Source: an uncultured Porphyromonadaceae bacterium (lineage in GTDB: Bacteria; Bacteroidota; Bacteroidia; Bacteroidales; Muribaculaceae). Taken from it: DNA of 64,000 nucleotides. Every line of letters starts with the position of its first letter. The stretch's first letter is position 1. The stretch is from the NCBI GenBank assembly GCA_900541835.1, contig UQLL01000001.1:185192-249191 (forward strand), written 5' to 3'. This document shows, one piece after another, positions 39,747-47,680 of this stretch. A program made the position numbers and the translations under genes. The notes under the pieces were generated by a model. It saw only the letters and a list, made by a program, of their open reading frames with translations, searched no databases and had not been told where the DNA came from.

Positions 39747-40660
39747 AGCAGCGCCTGAAACCCCTGATGCTGCCGGTGGCCATCCTCGGCGGAGCCCTCT
39801 TCTACAAGTGGATGGACTACCTAACATTCCTCTCCCCCTACCTCATCTTCATAATGCTCACCATCACCTACTGCCGGCTGGAGCCGAAAGACCTGAAGGT
39901 GGGCCGGGTGCAGGCATGGCTCCTGCTGGCACAGCTCGGACTATCCGCTGCCTTCTACTTCCTGCTCTCCGGCTGGGACGAGGTAGTGGCCACCGGCGTC
40001 TTCATCTGCGTGTTCGTGCCCACGGCCACCGCCGCGCCAGTCATCACCGCCATGCTCGGCGGCTCGCTGAGCAAGCTCGCCACCTTCTCGCTGGTCAGTA
40101 ACCTGGCAGTGGCCGCCATCGGCCCTCTGGTGCTGGCGGCCATAGGGGTGCATCCCGACATGACCTTTCTGCAGTCCTTCGGACTGATATGCTCCCGCGT
40201 GCTGCCGCTGCTGATCCTGCCCATCGTCACCGCCTTCGTGCTGCGCTACACCTGCCGCCGCTTCCACGACGCCATCGCCAACCACCAGAGCATCTCGTTC
40301 TACATGTGGGCCGTGTCGCTGTTCATCGTCGTGGGCAGCTCGGTGAGCTACATCATCAACCACTACCGGCCCGAGCACGCCTGGCAGATGGTGTGGCTGG
40401 CGCTCGGAGCCCTCGTGGCCACCATGGTCAGCTTCGCCGTCGGGCGCAGGATCGGAGGCGTCTTCGGCGACAAGATCTCCGGCGGACAGGGCCTGGGGCA
40501 GAAGAACACGGTGCTGGCCATCTGGCTGGCCATCGCCTACCTCAACCCCATCGCCTCCGTGGCACCCGCCTCCTACGTGGCCTGGCAGAACATCCTGAAC
40601 TCCCTCCAGCTCATGCAGCACCGCCGCAGCGCCGAAACAAAGGCCGAGGTCACTTGTTGA
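39743..40660 (+). CDS. BASS-family (bile acid:Na+ symporter-like) transporter
   Basis: A 305-residue integral membrane protein with about nine to ten hydrophobic segments, and a short, soluble C-terminal tail. The pattern (FVPTATAAPVITAMLGGSLS, then LILPIVTAFVLRY and QKNTVLAIWLAIAYLNP) resembles the bile acid:sodium symporter / BART superfamily, but membership rests on pattern only. It is translationally coupled to luxS, which makes export or uptake of an AI-2-related or sulfur metabolite plausible. No close partner follows; ferritin is 32 bases further. Confidence 0.75.
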   Translation: MKQRLKPLMLPVAILGGALFYKWMDYLTFLSPYLIFIMLTITYCRLEPKDLKVGRVQAWLLLAQLGLSAAFYFLLSGWDEVVATGVFICVFVPTATAAPVITAMLGGSLSKLATFSLVSNLAVAAIGPLVLAAIGVHPDMTFLQSFGLICSRVLPLLILPIVTAFVLRYTCRRFHDAIANHQSISFYMWAVSLFIVVGSSVSYIINHYRPEHAWQMVWLALGALVATMVSFAVGRRIGGVFGDKISGGQGLGQKNTVLAIWLAIAYLNPIASVAPASYVAWQNILNSLQLMQHRRSAETKAEVTC

Positions 40661-40692
40661 AACACAAAGAAACCAATATATAGACACAGACT

Positions 40693-41175
40693 ATGATTTC
40701 ACAGAAAATGCAAGATGCCCTCAACGGGCAGATCGTAGCGGAGATATGGTCCGCCAACCTCTACCTCTCCATGTCGTTCTTCTTCGAGGGCGAGGGCTTC
40801 ACCGGCTTCGCCAACTGGATGAAGAAGCAAAGCCAGGAAGAGATGTCGCACGCCTACATGATAGCCGACTTCGTCATCAAGCGCGGCGGCAAGGCCGTGC
40901 TCGGCCAGATCGACGCCGTACCGCAGTCCTGGGAATCCCCCCTGGCCGCCTTCGAGAACGTCTACGCACACGAGTGCAAGGTCTCCGCGCTCATCAACAA
41001 CCTGCTCGAACTGGCCAAGGCCGAGCACGACTTCGCCAGCGAGGACTTCCTTTGGCAGTTCGTCCGCGAGCAGGTAGAGGAGGAGGCCACCGCCTCCGGC
41101 ATCGTCGACCGCCTCAAGCGCATGGGCGCAACCGCCATCTTCAACCTCGACCAAGAGTACGGCGCACGCAAGTAG
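40693..41175 (+). CDS. Ferritin
   Basis: A 160-residue non-heme ferritin. The ferroxidase ligands are Glu17 (AEIWSANLYL), Glu50 and His53 (SQEEMSHA), and later Glu residues follow (ENVYAHE, REQVEEEA). It stores iron as a 24-mer. Start is preceded by a 32-base gap from the transporter gene; no separate promoter is clear. A strong terminator follows at 41271. Confidence 0.95.
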   Translation: MISQKMQDALNGQIVAEIWSANLYLSMSFFFEGEGFTGFANWMKKQSQEEMSHAYMIADFVIKRGGKAVLGQIDAVPQSWESPLAAFENVYAHECKVSALINNLLELAKAEHDFASEDFLWQFVREQVEEEATASGIVDRLKRMGATAIFNLDQEYGARK

Positions 41176-41197
41176 TCCCTGACAAAAGTCAAAAATC

Positions 41198-41251
41198 AAG
41201 AGTTAAGAGTTAAGCGATGCCAGCCGAGGCGCCAGTCAACTCTTAACTCTT
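41198..41251. repeat. Family C inverted repeat behind ferritin
   Basis: AAGAGTTAAGAGTT (41198-41211) and its exact reverse complement (41238-41251) flank a GC-rich core with GGCGCCAGT. The same core sits between groES and groEL. A T-rich run follows, so it may add to termination. Confidence 0.7.
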
Positions 41252-41270
41252 TACTTTTACTGTCCGAGGG

Positions 41271-41323
41271 AATCTTCTATAAGCCGACACGCCCACAGAG
41301 CAGGCGCGTCGGCTTATAAGATT
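41271..41323 (+). terminator. Long terminator hairpin after ferritin
   Basis: AATCTT (2-base bulge) ATAAGCCGAC pairs with GTCGGCTTATAAGATT, with a further GC stem (one mismatch) and 10-base loop, then TTTTCCCC. The rest of the stretch to the tRNA (41324-41482) shows no gene. Confidence 0.75.
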
Positions 41324-41485
41324 TTCCCCAGGCAGTAATAGTTTTATGAAGAGTTATGCCCATTCCTCGAGCAAATAATGAAATGCATCGGAATTTCGAC
41401 TTGACCCGATTTGGACACGGATTTTGGGGTCAAAAAACGGCAACCAAGCAGCATAAGTGCTTGATTGCCAGTGATTTAGCTTTGG

Positions 41486-41558
41486 AGCCGCGAGTGGGAC
41501 TCGAACCCACGACCTTTTCGTTACGAATGAAATGCTCTACCAACTGAGCTATTGCGGC
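41486..41558 (-). tRNA. tRNA-Thr (anticodon CGU)
   Basis: A 73-base cloverleaf on the minus strand: acceptor GCCGCAA / UCGCGGC, D-arm GCUC-AGUUGGUA-GAGC, anticodon loop UUCGUAA (CGU, reads ACG Thr), T-arm GUGGG-UUCGAGU-CCCAC. CCA is encoded next to it (41483-41485). Two A-C mismatches are present: 6-67 in the acceptor stem and 31-39 in the anticodon stem. Confidence 0.92.
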
Positions 41559-41674
41559 AGGGTGGAAATGGGACCCTCAGCCCTTTCCGAGTGCAAAGGT
41601 AATGCTTTTTTCTGACATACACCAAATCCGACTCCAAGTTTTTCGCGCGCAAATGATCTGCAGCGGTTGTTTTC

Positions 41675-42943
41675 TCAGGATTTGGGCCGGATGTGGGTGG
41701 ACATATGCTGCTCGGCGGGATTGGCGCCAGGCTTCCAGAAGCGGCGTCCGTCGATTTCGGCGGGGAGGTACTGCTGGGCCACGGTGTTGCCGGCGTAGTC
41801 ATGAGCGTACTTGTATCCTTCGCCATAGCCGAGCTGCTGCATGAGCTTGGTGGGAGCATTGCGCAGGTGGAGCGGCACGGGGAGGTTGCCGCTGCGGCGC
41901 ACCTCGGCCTGCGCGTCGTCGATGGCGAGGTAAGCGCTGTTGGACTTGGGACTGGTGGCCAGGTAAATCGCGCACTCGGAGAGGATTATCCGCCCCTCGG
42001 GCCAGCCTATCTTCTTGAGAGCGTCGAAAGTGGTGTTGGCCAGCAGCAATGCGTTGGGGTTGGCCAGGCCGATGTCCTCGGCCGCCAAGATCACCATGCG
42101 CCGGGCTATGAACTCGGGGTCCTCTCCCCCCTCGACCATACGGGCCAGCCAGTACACGGCGCCATCGGGATCCGACCCGCGCATGGACTTGATGAACGCC
42201 GATATGATGTCGTAGTGCATCTCGCCCCCTTTGTCGTAGGCGGCCGGGTTGGTCTGTAGCAGCGACGTCACAACCTCGTCGTCGATGACCATTGGCTGGC
42301 CTGCCGGGGTGCTCTGTTCTATCAGGTCGAGAATGTTGAGGAGCTTGCGGGCGTCACCGCCGGCATAGCGGAAGAGGGCGGTCGTCTCCTTCACTTCCGC
42401 CTGGCGATTCTTCATCACCTCGTCCTTGGTCAGTGCACGGCAGAGAAGAGTCCGCAAGTCGTTAACATCCAAAGGATTCAGGGTGTAGACCTGTGCGCGG
42501 CTGAGCAGCGGACGGATGACTTCGAACGACGGGTTCTCGGTAGTAGCGCCTATGAGCGTCAGCACACCCTGCTCCACGGCTCCGAGCAGGGAGTCCTGCT
42601 GGGCCTTGTTGAAGCGATGTATTTCGTCGATGAAGAGGATGGGCCTTCCCTTGCCGAACAGCGATCCGGACTCGCGCTTGCACTTCTCGATGACTTCGCG
42701 CACGTCCCTGACACCCGACGAGACGGCGCTCAGGGTGTGGAAAGTGGAATCGGTAAGGTTGGCGATGAGCTGCGCCAGTGTTGTCTTGCCCACTCCGGGG
42801 GGACCCCAGAGGATGAACGACGACACGTGGCCACCGTCGATCATGCAGCGTATCACGGCACCGGGACCGACCAAGTGCTGCTGCCCGATATAGTCCTCGA
42901 GCGTACGCGGACGCATCCGTTCCGCCAGGGGTGCAGCTGTCAT
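41675..42943 (-). CDS. rarA: Replication-associated recombination protein A (RarA/MgsA)
   Basis: A 422-residue AAA+ ATPase. The Walker A is FILWGPPGVGKTTLAQL (about residues 43-59), Walker B is PILFIDEIHRFNKAQQD, and sensor 1 is LIGATTENPSFEV; the C-terminal clamp-loader-like domain follows (SMRGSDPDGAVYWLARM). It acts at stalled replication forks. The ATG overlaps the HAD phosphatase stop (42940) by 4 bases. Confidence 0.95.
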   Translation of the reverse strand: MTAAPLAERMRPRTLEDYIGQQHLVGPGAVIRCMIDGGHVSSFILWGPPGVGKTTLAQLIANLTDSTFHTLSAVSSGVRDVREVIEKCKRESGSLFGKGRPILFIDEIHRFNKAQQDSLLGAVEQGVLTLIGATTENPSFEVIRPLLSRAQVYTLNPLDVNDLRTLLCRALTKDEVMKNRQAEVKETTALFRYAGGDARKLLNILDLIEQSTPAGQPMVIDDEVVTSLLQTNPAAYDKGGEMHYDIISAFIKSMRGSDPDGAVYWLARMVEGGEDPEFIARRMVILAAEDIGLANPNALLLANTTFDALKKIGWPEGRIILSECAIYLATSPKSNSAYLAIDDAQAEVRRSGNLPVPLHLRNAPTKLMQQLGYGEGYKYAHDYAGNTVAQQYLPAEIDGRRFWKPGANPAEQHMSTHIRPKS

Positions 42944-43575
42944 TGCCTTAACGCATTAATTATATTTTCGAGGTTCATGTCATCCAAACAATCGAGCAGC
43001 ACGTCCGGTTCCCCTTCGAGTGGCTCGCGGCCGAAAGTGCCTGTCAGTCCTACCACGAAGGAGCCTGCGGCCCTGCCTGCCCGGATGCCCTGTAGGGAGT
43101 CCTCCACCACCACGCAGCGGCGCGGGTCCACGCCGAGCCTTCCGGCGGCTATGAGGTAGCCCTGGGGATTGGGCTTGGAGCGAGTCACGCAGTCGGCGTC
43201 GACTATCAGCTCCACCCTGTCCCACAGCTCCGGGCGCTGCCGGCGCAGGTGCTCCATCTTCTCTTTCTTGGAGCTGGTGACGATGGCCTTCTTTATGCCT
43301 TTTTCGCCAAGAAGGTCGAGCAGGCGCTCGGCGCCCGGGCAGTATTCGTAGCGCATCTCGGCCTCTCGCTGCCGGAGCATGCTGTGCACGGCCTCGCGGT
43401 CCTCCTCACGGAAATAGGTGGAGAGGATATTCTCCAGGGTGGTGCCCTTGATGCGGTGGGCGAACCCTTTCACGCCGGTCGGAAAGCAGGCGTCGATGCC
43501 CTGCCAGATACGGGTGTATTCCCTCTCGCTGTCGATCAGCACACCGTCGAGGTCAAACAGAAAGGCGATTTCCAT
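42940..43575 (-). CDS. HAD-family sugar phosphatase (beta-phosphoglucomutase-like)
   Basis: A 211-residue HAD phosphatase. Nucleophile motif FLFDLDGVLIDSE (residues 5-17), cap domain, then AIVTSSKKEK, KPNPQGYL and CVVVEDSLQGIRAG (metal-binding Asp). This is the beta-phosphoglucomutase / CbbY group, but the substrate cannot be read. Coupled to rarA and has a TAACTTTG box 4 bases before its ATG. Confidence 0.88.
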   Translation of the reverse strand: MEIAFLFDLDGVLIDSEREYTRIWQGIDACFPTGVKGFAHRIKGTTLENILSTYFREEDREAVHSMLRQREAEMRYEYCPGAERLLDLLGEKGIKKAIVTSSKKEKMEHLRRQRPELWDRVELIVDADCVTRSKPNPQGYLIAAGRLGVDPRRCVVVEDSLQGIRAGRAAGSFVVGLTGTFGREPLEGEPDVLLDCLDDMNLENIINALRQ

Positions 43576-43579
43576 GCCG

Positions 43580-43587
43580 CAAAGTTA
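43580..43587 (-). promoter_or_regulatory. -7 box TAACTTTG of the HAD phosphatase / rarA operon
   Basis: Minus-strand TAACTTTG, four bases (CGGC), then ATG at 43575. Leaderless layout. Confidence 0.55.
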
Positions 43588-43717
43588 CGCAATTTCCGCG
43601 AGATTAAGCATGACGGCCGCCACTACCGGCATAACCCGGAAGTGTTTTTTCACAGAGCAACCGCATCGGAATCAAGTCAAAATAAAGCCCATACTTATTA
43701 AAATGAGAACATACTTC

Positions 43718-44749
43718 TCAGAGCGCTGCAAGCAGGCGTTCGATATCGGCTGTGGTCGTGGCCCAGTCGGTCACAAAGCGCACAGGAGAAGCGAGGTCAC
43801 AGCGCGGTCCCCAATACTCGAAGGTGGCCGTCGTCTCCATCAGCCGGTCAATCACCTCGTCGGGAAGCACGAAGAACTGCTGATTAGTGGGCGAATCGAT
43901 GAAGAGCTTGTACCCATGGTCCAGGAATCCCTGCTTGAGCTGCATGGCTGTCCGCACCGCATTCTCCCCTATCCGCCGGTATAGGCCGTCGGTAAACAGC
44001 GCCTCGAACTGCACTCCGAGTATTCGGCCCTTGGCGAAAAGAGCGCCGTGCTGCTTGATGTGCGTGAAAAAGTTACGCACCACCTTCGGGTCGGGAAACA
44101 CCACTGCCTCGCCGAACATGGCGCCACATTTAGTGCCGCCGATATAAAATGCGTCGCAGAGCCGCGCCAGGTCCTTCAGCGCGAAGTCGGCCTGCGGCGA
44201 CGCCAGCGCGTACGCCATACGGGCTCCATCCACATACAGCCTGATGCCGTACTTGCGGCAGACCGCGCTGATGTCCTCCAGCTCTCTGAGCGAATATAGC
44301 GTGCCGACCTCGGTGGGCTGCGTGAGATAGACCATGCCCGGAATCACCATGTGCTGCCAGGTATCATCGGAGAAGAAATCCCGCAGATACCTGTCGATGT
44401 CCTCGGCGCATATCCTGCCCTCGCAGGTCGGCAGCGTAATCACCTTGTGCCCGGAAGCTTCTATGGCCCCCGACTCGTGAACGTTGACGTGGCTCGTCTC
44501 GGCCGCCAGCACTCCCTCAGTCTTGTGCAGCAGCGCGTCGATGACGGTCGCGTTCGTCTGAGTGCCACCCACCAGGAACTTCACATCCCCGCCGGGTATG
44601 CCGCACTCCTCCAGAATCAGTGTACGGGCCCGCGCCGTGTAGTCGTCGTATCCGTAGCCTGGAGTCGCTTCAAGGTTAGTCCCGGTCAGCCGGCGCATCA
44701 CCTCAGGATGGGCTCCGCGCATATAGTCGGAATCAAAATGCAGTTTCAT
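43718..44749 (-). CDS. Low-specificity L-threonine aldolase
   Basis: A 343-residue PLP enzyme splitting threonine (or allo-threonine) into glycine and acetaldehyde. LYVDGARMAYAL carries the Asp/Arg that hold PLP, and the Schiff-base Lys is in YIGGTKCGAMFGEAVVF (about residue 200). HVNVHESGAIEASGHKV matches the family's substrate loop. Related beta-eliminating lyases share the fold. Preceded by TAATTTTG at 44780-44787 (minus strand), about 30 bases before the ATG. Confidence 0.92.
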   Translation of the reverse strand: MKLHFDSDYMRGAHPEVMRRLTGTNLEATPGYGYDDYTARARTLILEECGIPGGDVKFLVGGTQTNATVIDALLHKTEGVLAAETSHVNVHESGAIEASGHKVITLPTCEGRICAEDIDRYLRDFFSDDTWQHMVIPGMVYLTQPTEVGTLYSLRELEDISAVCRKYGIRLYVDGARMAYALASPQADFALKDLARLCDAFYIGGTKCGAMFGEAVVFPDPKVVRNFFTHIKQHGALFAKGRILGVQFEALFTDGLYRRIGENAVRTAMQLKQGFLDHGYKLFIDSPTNQQFFVLPDEVIDRLMETTATFEYWGPRCDLASPVRFVTDWATTTADIERLLAAL

Positions 44750-44779
44750 GTTTCTTTAGCCGGATAAAGAATTTCGCTG

Positions 44780-44787
44780 CAAAATTA
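44780..44787 (-). promoter_or_regulatory. -7 box TAATTTTG of the threonine aldolase gene
   Basis: Minus-strand TAATTTTG, about 30 bases upstream of the ATG at 44749. No clear -33 TTG. Confidence 0.45.
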
Positions 44788-44789
44788 GC

Positions 44790-45150
44790 AAAAAATTCCC
44801 GTACGCTTACATCCATATATAATTGGCGCGCAAAATCCACGGGCTGACGCTCATGAATTCCTCGGAGCCAGGCGTAGACCTCGGAAGTGCCCTGACGAGC
44901 CTGACATATGTCCGTTGCCCAATGGGTACCCTGTTCTTCGGGCGCTGCCTGGCTTCATCGACCTCCGCCTCTCCATCGTCCCCGGCATATGCGCGGCACA
45001 CGTAGAATCCGACACATCCAAAGTGCTTATAGATAATGGATTACACCCTTTGGCAAAGGCGATTCACACCACTGCGGAGCACCTTTAATTTCCCCCTGGC
45101 TCCGCAACTATCAACTATCAACTATCAAATTCAGACTAAAAAAACTCAGA
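44790..45150. other. Intergenic stretch without a supported gene
   Basis: Between the threonine aldolase and the rprX promoter. Several short frames stay open, one of about 96 codons on the plus strand ending near 45089, but it has no ATG and no recognisable motif. Three near-identical AACTATC units (about 45105-45127) form a short tandem repeat of family C type. I see nothing else. Confidence 0.5.
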
Positions 45151-45156
45151 TTTGTT

Positions 45157-45187
45157 TTGTTAAATTAACATTTAAGTGTTAACTTTG
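45157..45187 (+). promoter_or_regulatory. Promoter of the rprX-rprY unit
   Basis: TTG (45157-45159), 20 bases, TAACTTTG (45180-45187): a full match. It lies 72 bases before the rprX start. Confidence 0.75.
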
Positions 45188-45258
45188 CGGCGTCGGACTG
45201 AACCCCGCCTCAGGTTCAAATGTTAATAAATCAAAAAAAAGACACCCCGACAGCTGAC

Positions 45259-46785
45259 ATGAAGAAGTCCACCATCTGGCTACTGACCATCATAATGGCC
45301 CTGACCTTCGGCATTCTGCTCTATTTCCAGGTTACATACATGGAAAGCATGGTGCGTATGCGCAAGGAACAGTTCTCCGAGAACGTCATGCGCGCCCTCT
45401 ACGGCGTCGGGCGCTTCATGGAGGAACAGGAGACACTCTACTACCTGGAACAGGACACCGGCCTCGGAGGCGCGGACGGAGACCGGTCTGCGTCTTCATC
45501 CGCCTTCACCCCGCAGGACGCCGACCTCGGACGGCCCTTGCTCCCCAGCGAGGACTTCGCCCTGGACCCCACCGGTTCCGAACGCTACCGCCGCCTCCAG
45601 GAAGCACTGAAGTACCGCTACCGCTACCAGCAGTCGCTGCTCAACGAAGTGGTGATTTCCATCATCCAGGAGAGTCCTTCGCGTCCCGCCTCCGAGCGTG
45701 TCGACTCCGCCATGGTGCGCCGCTTCATCTCCTCAGAGCTCAAGAAGCGCGGCATCAGCGTCCCATTCTCCTTCGCCCTCCAGGCCTCCAACGGACAGAT
45801 CCTCTACGCCACCCCCGACTTCGACCCCGCGCTGGCCGAGAACGTACAGGCGGGCAAGAAGACCGGCGGCCTGTACTCGCTCGTGCTCTTCCCCAACAGC
45901 GACGTGCGATACAACCTGCTGGTAGACTTCCCCACCGAGAAGAAATACGTCTACCGATCCGTCCGCTACATCATACCCACCCTGGCCTTCACCGCCATAC
46001 TGCTCGTAATATTCATCTACACCATCTTCCTGGCCTTCCGCCAGAAGAAGCTCTCGGAGATGAAGAACGACTTCATCAACAACATGACCCACGAGTTCAA
46101 GACCCCCATCTCCACCATCTCCCTGGCCGCGCAGATGCTTGACGACAAGTCGGTGAGCAAGTCGCCGACAATGCTCGCCCACTGCTCGCGCATCATCAAC
46201 GAGGAGACGAAACGCCTGAGGGTACTGGTGGAGCAGATCCTGGTACTCTCCATGTTCGACAACGCCCAGATCCGCGTCAACATCAAGGATGTGGACGCCA
46301 ACTCCGTCATCGCCAGCGTGGTCGACAACTTCAAGATCAAGGCCGAGAAATTCGGCGGAAGCGTCACGGCCGACCTCCGCGCCACGGACGCCCAGGTGGC
46401 CGTGGACGCGCTACACTTCACCAACGTCATATACTCGCTGCTCGACAACGCCGTCAAGTACCGCAAGGAGGATGAGTCGCCAGTGCTCAAAGTCTCCACC
46501 TACGACAAGGACGGAGAGCTGCAGATCAGCATCGCGGACAACGGCATCGGCATCCGCGCCCAGGACCAGAAGCGCATCTTCGACCGCTTCTACCGCGTCG
46601 GCACCGGCAACCGCCACGACGTCAAGGGCTACGGCATCGGCCTGGCCTACGTGCGCCAGGTCGTACAGCAGGTCGGCGGCAAGATCCGCGTCGAGAGCGA
46701 ACTCGGCAAAGGCACCACCTTCGTCATCACCCTGCCGCTCGTACCCGCCGACGGACAAGCCCCACAGACAGGGGATGACACATGA
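45259..46785 (+). CDS. rprX: Sensor histidine kinase RprX
   Basis: A 508-residue two-membrane-segment histidine kinase. The start at 45259 (MKKSTIWLLTII) is taken because it aligns with the known RprX N-terminus; a longer frame begins at 45220. The N-terminal helix (about residues 5-27) and a second near 240-260 bracket a periplasmic domain. The phosphoacceptor His is in NNMTHEFKTPIS (about residue 280). The N-box LLDNAVKY, G1 DNGIGI and G2 GYGIGLAY boxes complete the kinase. The paired response regulator follows after 64 bases. RprX/RprY in B. fragilis affect tetracycline response and metabolism. Confidence 0.93.
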   Translation: MKKSTIWLLTIIMALTFGILLYFQVTYMESMVRMRKEQFSENVMRALYGVGRFMEEQETLYYLEQDTGLGGADGDRSASSSAFTPQDADLGRPLLPSEDFALDPTGSERYRRLQEALKYRYRYQQSLLNEVVISIIQESPSRPASERVDSAMVRRFISSELKKRGISVPFSFALQASNGQILYATPDFDPALAENVQAGKKTGGLYSLVLFPNSDVRYNLLVDFPTEKKYVYRSVRYIIPTLAFTAILLVIFIYTIFLAFRQKKLSEMKNDFINNMTHEFKTPISTISLAAQMLDDKSVSKSPTMLAHCSRIINEETKRLRVLVEQILVLSMFDNAQIRVNIKDVDANSVIASVVDNFKIKAEKFGGSVTADLRATDAQVAVDALHFTNVIYSLLDNAVKYRKEDESPVLKVSTYDKDGELQISIADNGIGIRAQDQKRIFDRFYRVGTGNRHDVKGYGIGLAYVRQVVQQVGGKIRVESELGKGTTFVITLPLVPADGQAPQTGDDT

Positions 46786-46849
46786 ACAAAATAACCTTTT
46801 TTCACATTAATATAATACAGATTTCCAAAGAAATTCAAAACACACCATA

Positions 46850-47566
46850 ATGGACGACAAACTTAAAATACTACTCTGCGAGGACGACGAGAACCTGGGT
46901 ATGCTCCTGCGGGAATTCCTCCAGGCCAAGGGCTTCAGCGCCGACCTATACCCCGACGGGGACGCAGGATACAAGGCCTTTCTGAAAGGCAAATACGACC
47001 TGTGCGTGCTCGACGTGATGATGCCCCGCAAGGACGGCTTCACCCTCGCCAAGGAGATCCGGGCCGTCAACGGCGAGGTGCCCATCATCTTCCTCACCGC
47101 CAAGCAGCTCAAGGACGACGTGCTCGAAGGCTTCAAGCTCGGAGCCGACGACTACATCACCAAGCCCTTCTCCATGGAAGAGCTGGTGTTCCGCATCGGT
47201 GCCATCCTGCGCCGCGTCCGCGGCAAGCAGAACCGCGAGATCACCATGTACAAGCTCGGCAAGTTCACCTTCGACACACAGAAGCAGGTGCTCATCGCCG
47301 ACGACAAGACCACCAAGCTCACTACCAAGGAGAGCGAGCTCCTCGCACTGCTATGCGCACACCGCAACCAGATTCTCGAGCGCAACTACGCCCTCAAGGC
47401 CATCTGGATCGACGACAACTATTTCAACGCCCGCTCCATGGACGTCTACATCACCAAGCTGCGCAAGCACCTCAAGCCCGACCCCGCCATCGAGATCATC
47501 AACATCCACGGCAAGGGTTACAAGCTCATCGCGCCCGAAGTCCACATGGCCGCCGAAGGCAAGTGA
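46850..47566 (+). CDS. rprY: Response regulator RprY (OmpR/PhoB type)
   Basis: A 238-residue response regulator. The receiver phosphorylation site is Asp55 in CVLDVMMP, with the acidic pair EDD at residues 11-13 and the Lys of ITKPFS. The C-terminal winged helix runs from about residue 135 to 230 (TKESELLALLCAHRN, then SMDVYITKLRKHL and INIHGKGYKLI). The sequence is very close to what I recall of B. fragilis RprY. It is likely cotranscribed with rprX. Confidence 0.95.
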   Translation: MDDKLKILLCEDDENLGMLLREFLQAKGFSADLYPDGDAGYKAFLKGKYDLCVLDVMMPRKDGFTLAKEIRAVNGEVPIIFLTAKQLKDDVLEGFKLGADDYITKPFSMEELVFRIGAILRRVRGKQNREITMYKLGKFTFDTQKQVLIADDKTTKLTTKESELLALLCAHRNQILERNYALKAIWIDDNYFNARSMDVYITKLRKHLKPDPAIEIINIHGKGYKLIAPEVHMAAEGK

Positions 47567-47668
47567 CATAAAAATAAGACATCAGATACCGGGGAGGGCA
47601 TGTCAAGACCGTAAGCTATCGGTCAAACCACCTTTCAGACGCCCGACCCCGGTATTTGCTCTTTTATG

Positions 47669-47676
47669 TATCTTTG
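47669..47676 (+). promoter_or_regulatory. -7 box TATCTTTG of the plsC gene
   Basis: TATCTTTG, four bases (CACC), then ATG at 47681. It is part of the reason for choosing that start: the upstream ATG at 47666 would lie inside the promoter. Confidence 0.55.
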
Positions 47677-47680
47677 CACC

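Noticed and set aside
41486..41558. Reading the tRNA as a pseudogene because of its two A-C mismatches
   Set aside because: All other stems, the TTCGAGT loop, the D-arm and the encoded CCA are regular, so a working tRNA is the better reading; the mismatches are reported as a finding.
44789..45089. A plus-strand open frame of about 96 codons (ends AIHTTAEHL) between threonine aldolase and rprX
   Set aside because: No ATG or usable GTG start at the 5' end, no recognised motif, and composition unlike the neighbouring genes. It could be an old gene remnant but nothing supports that.
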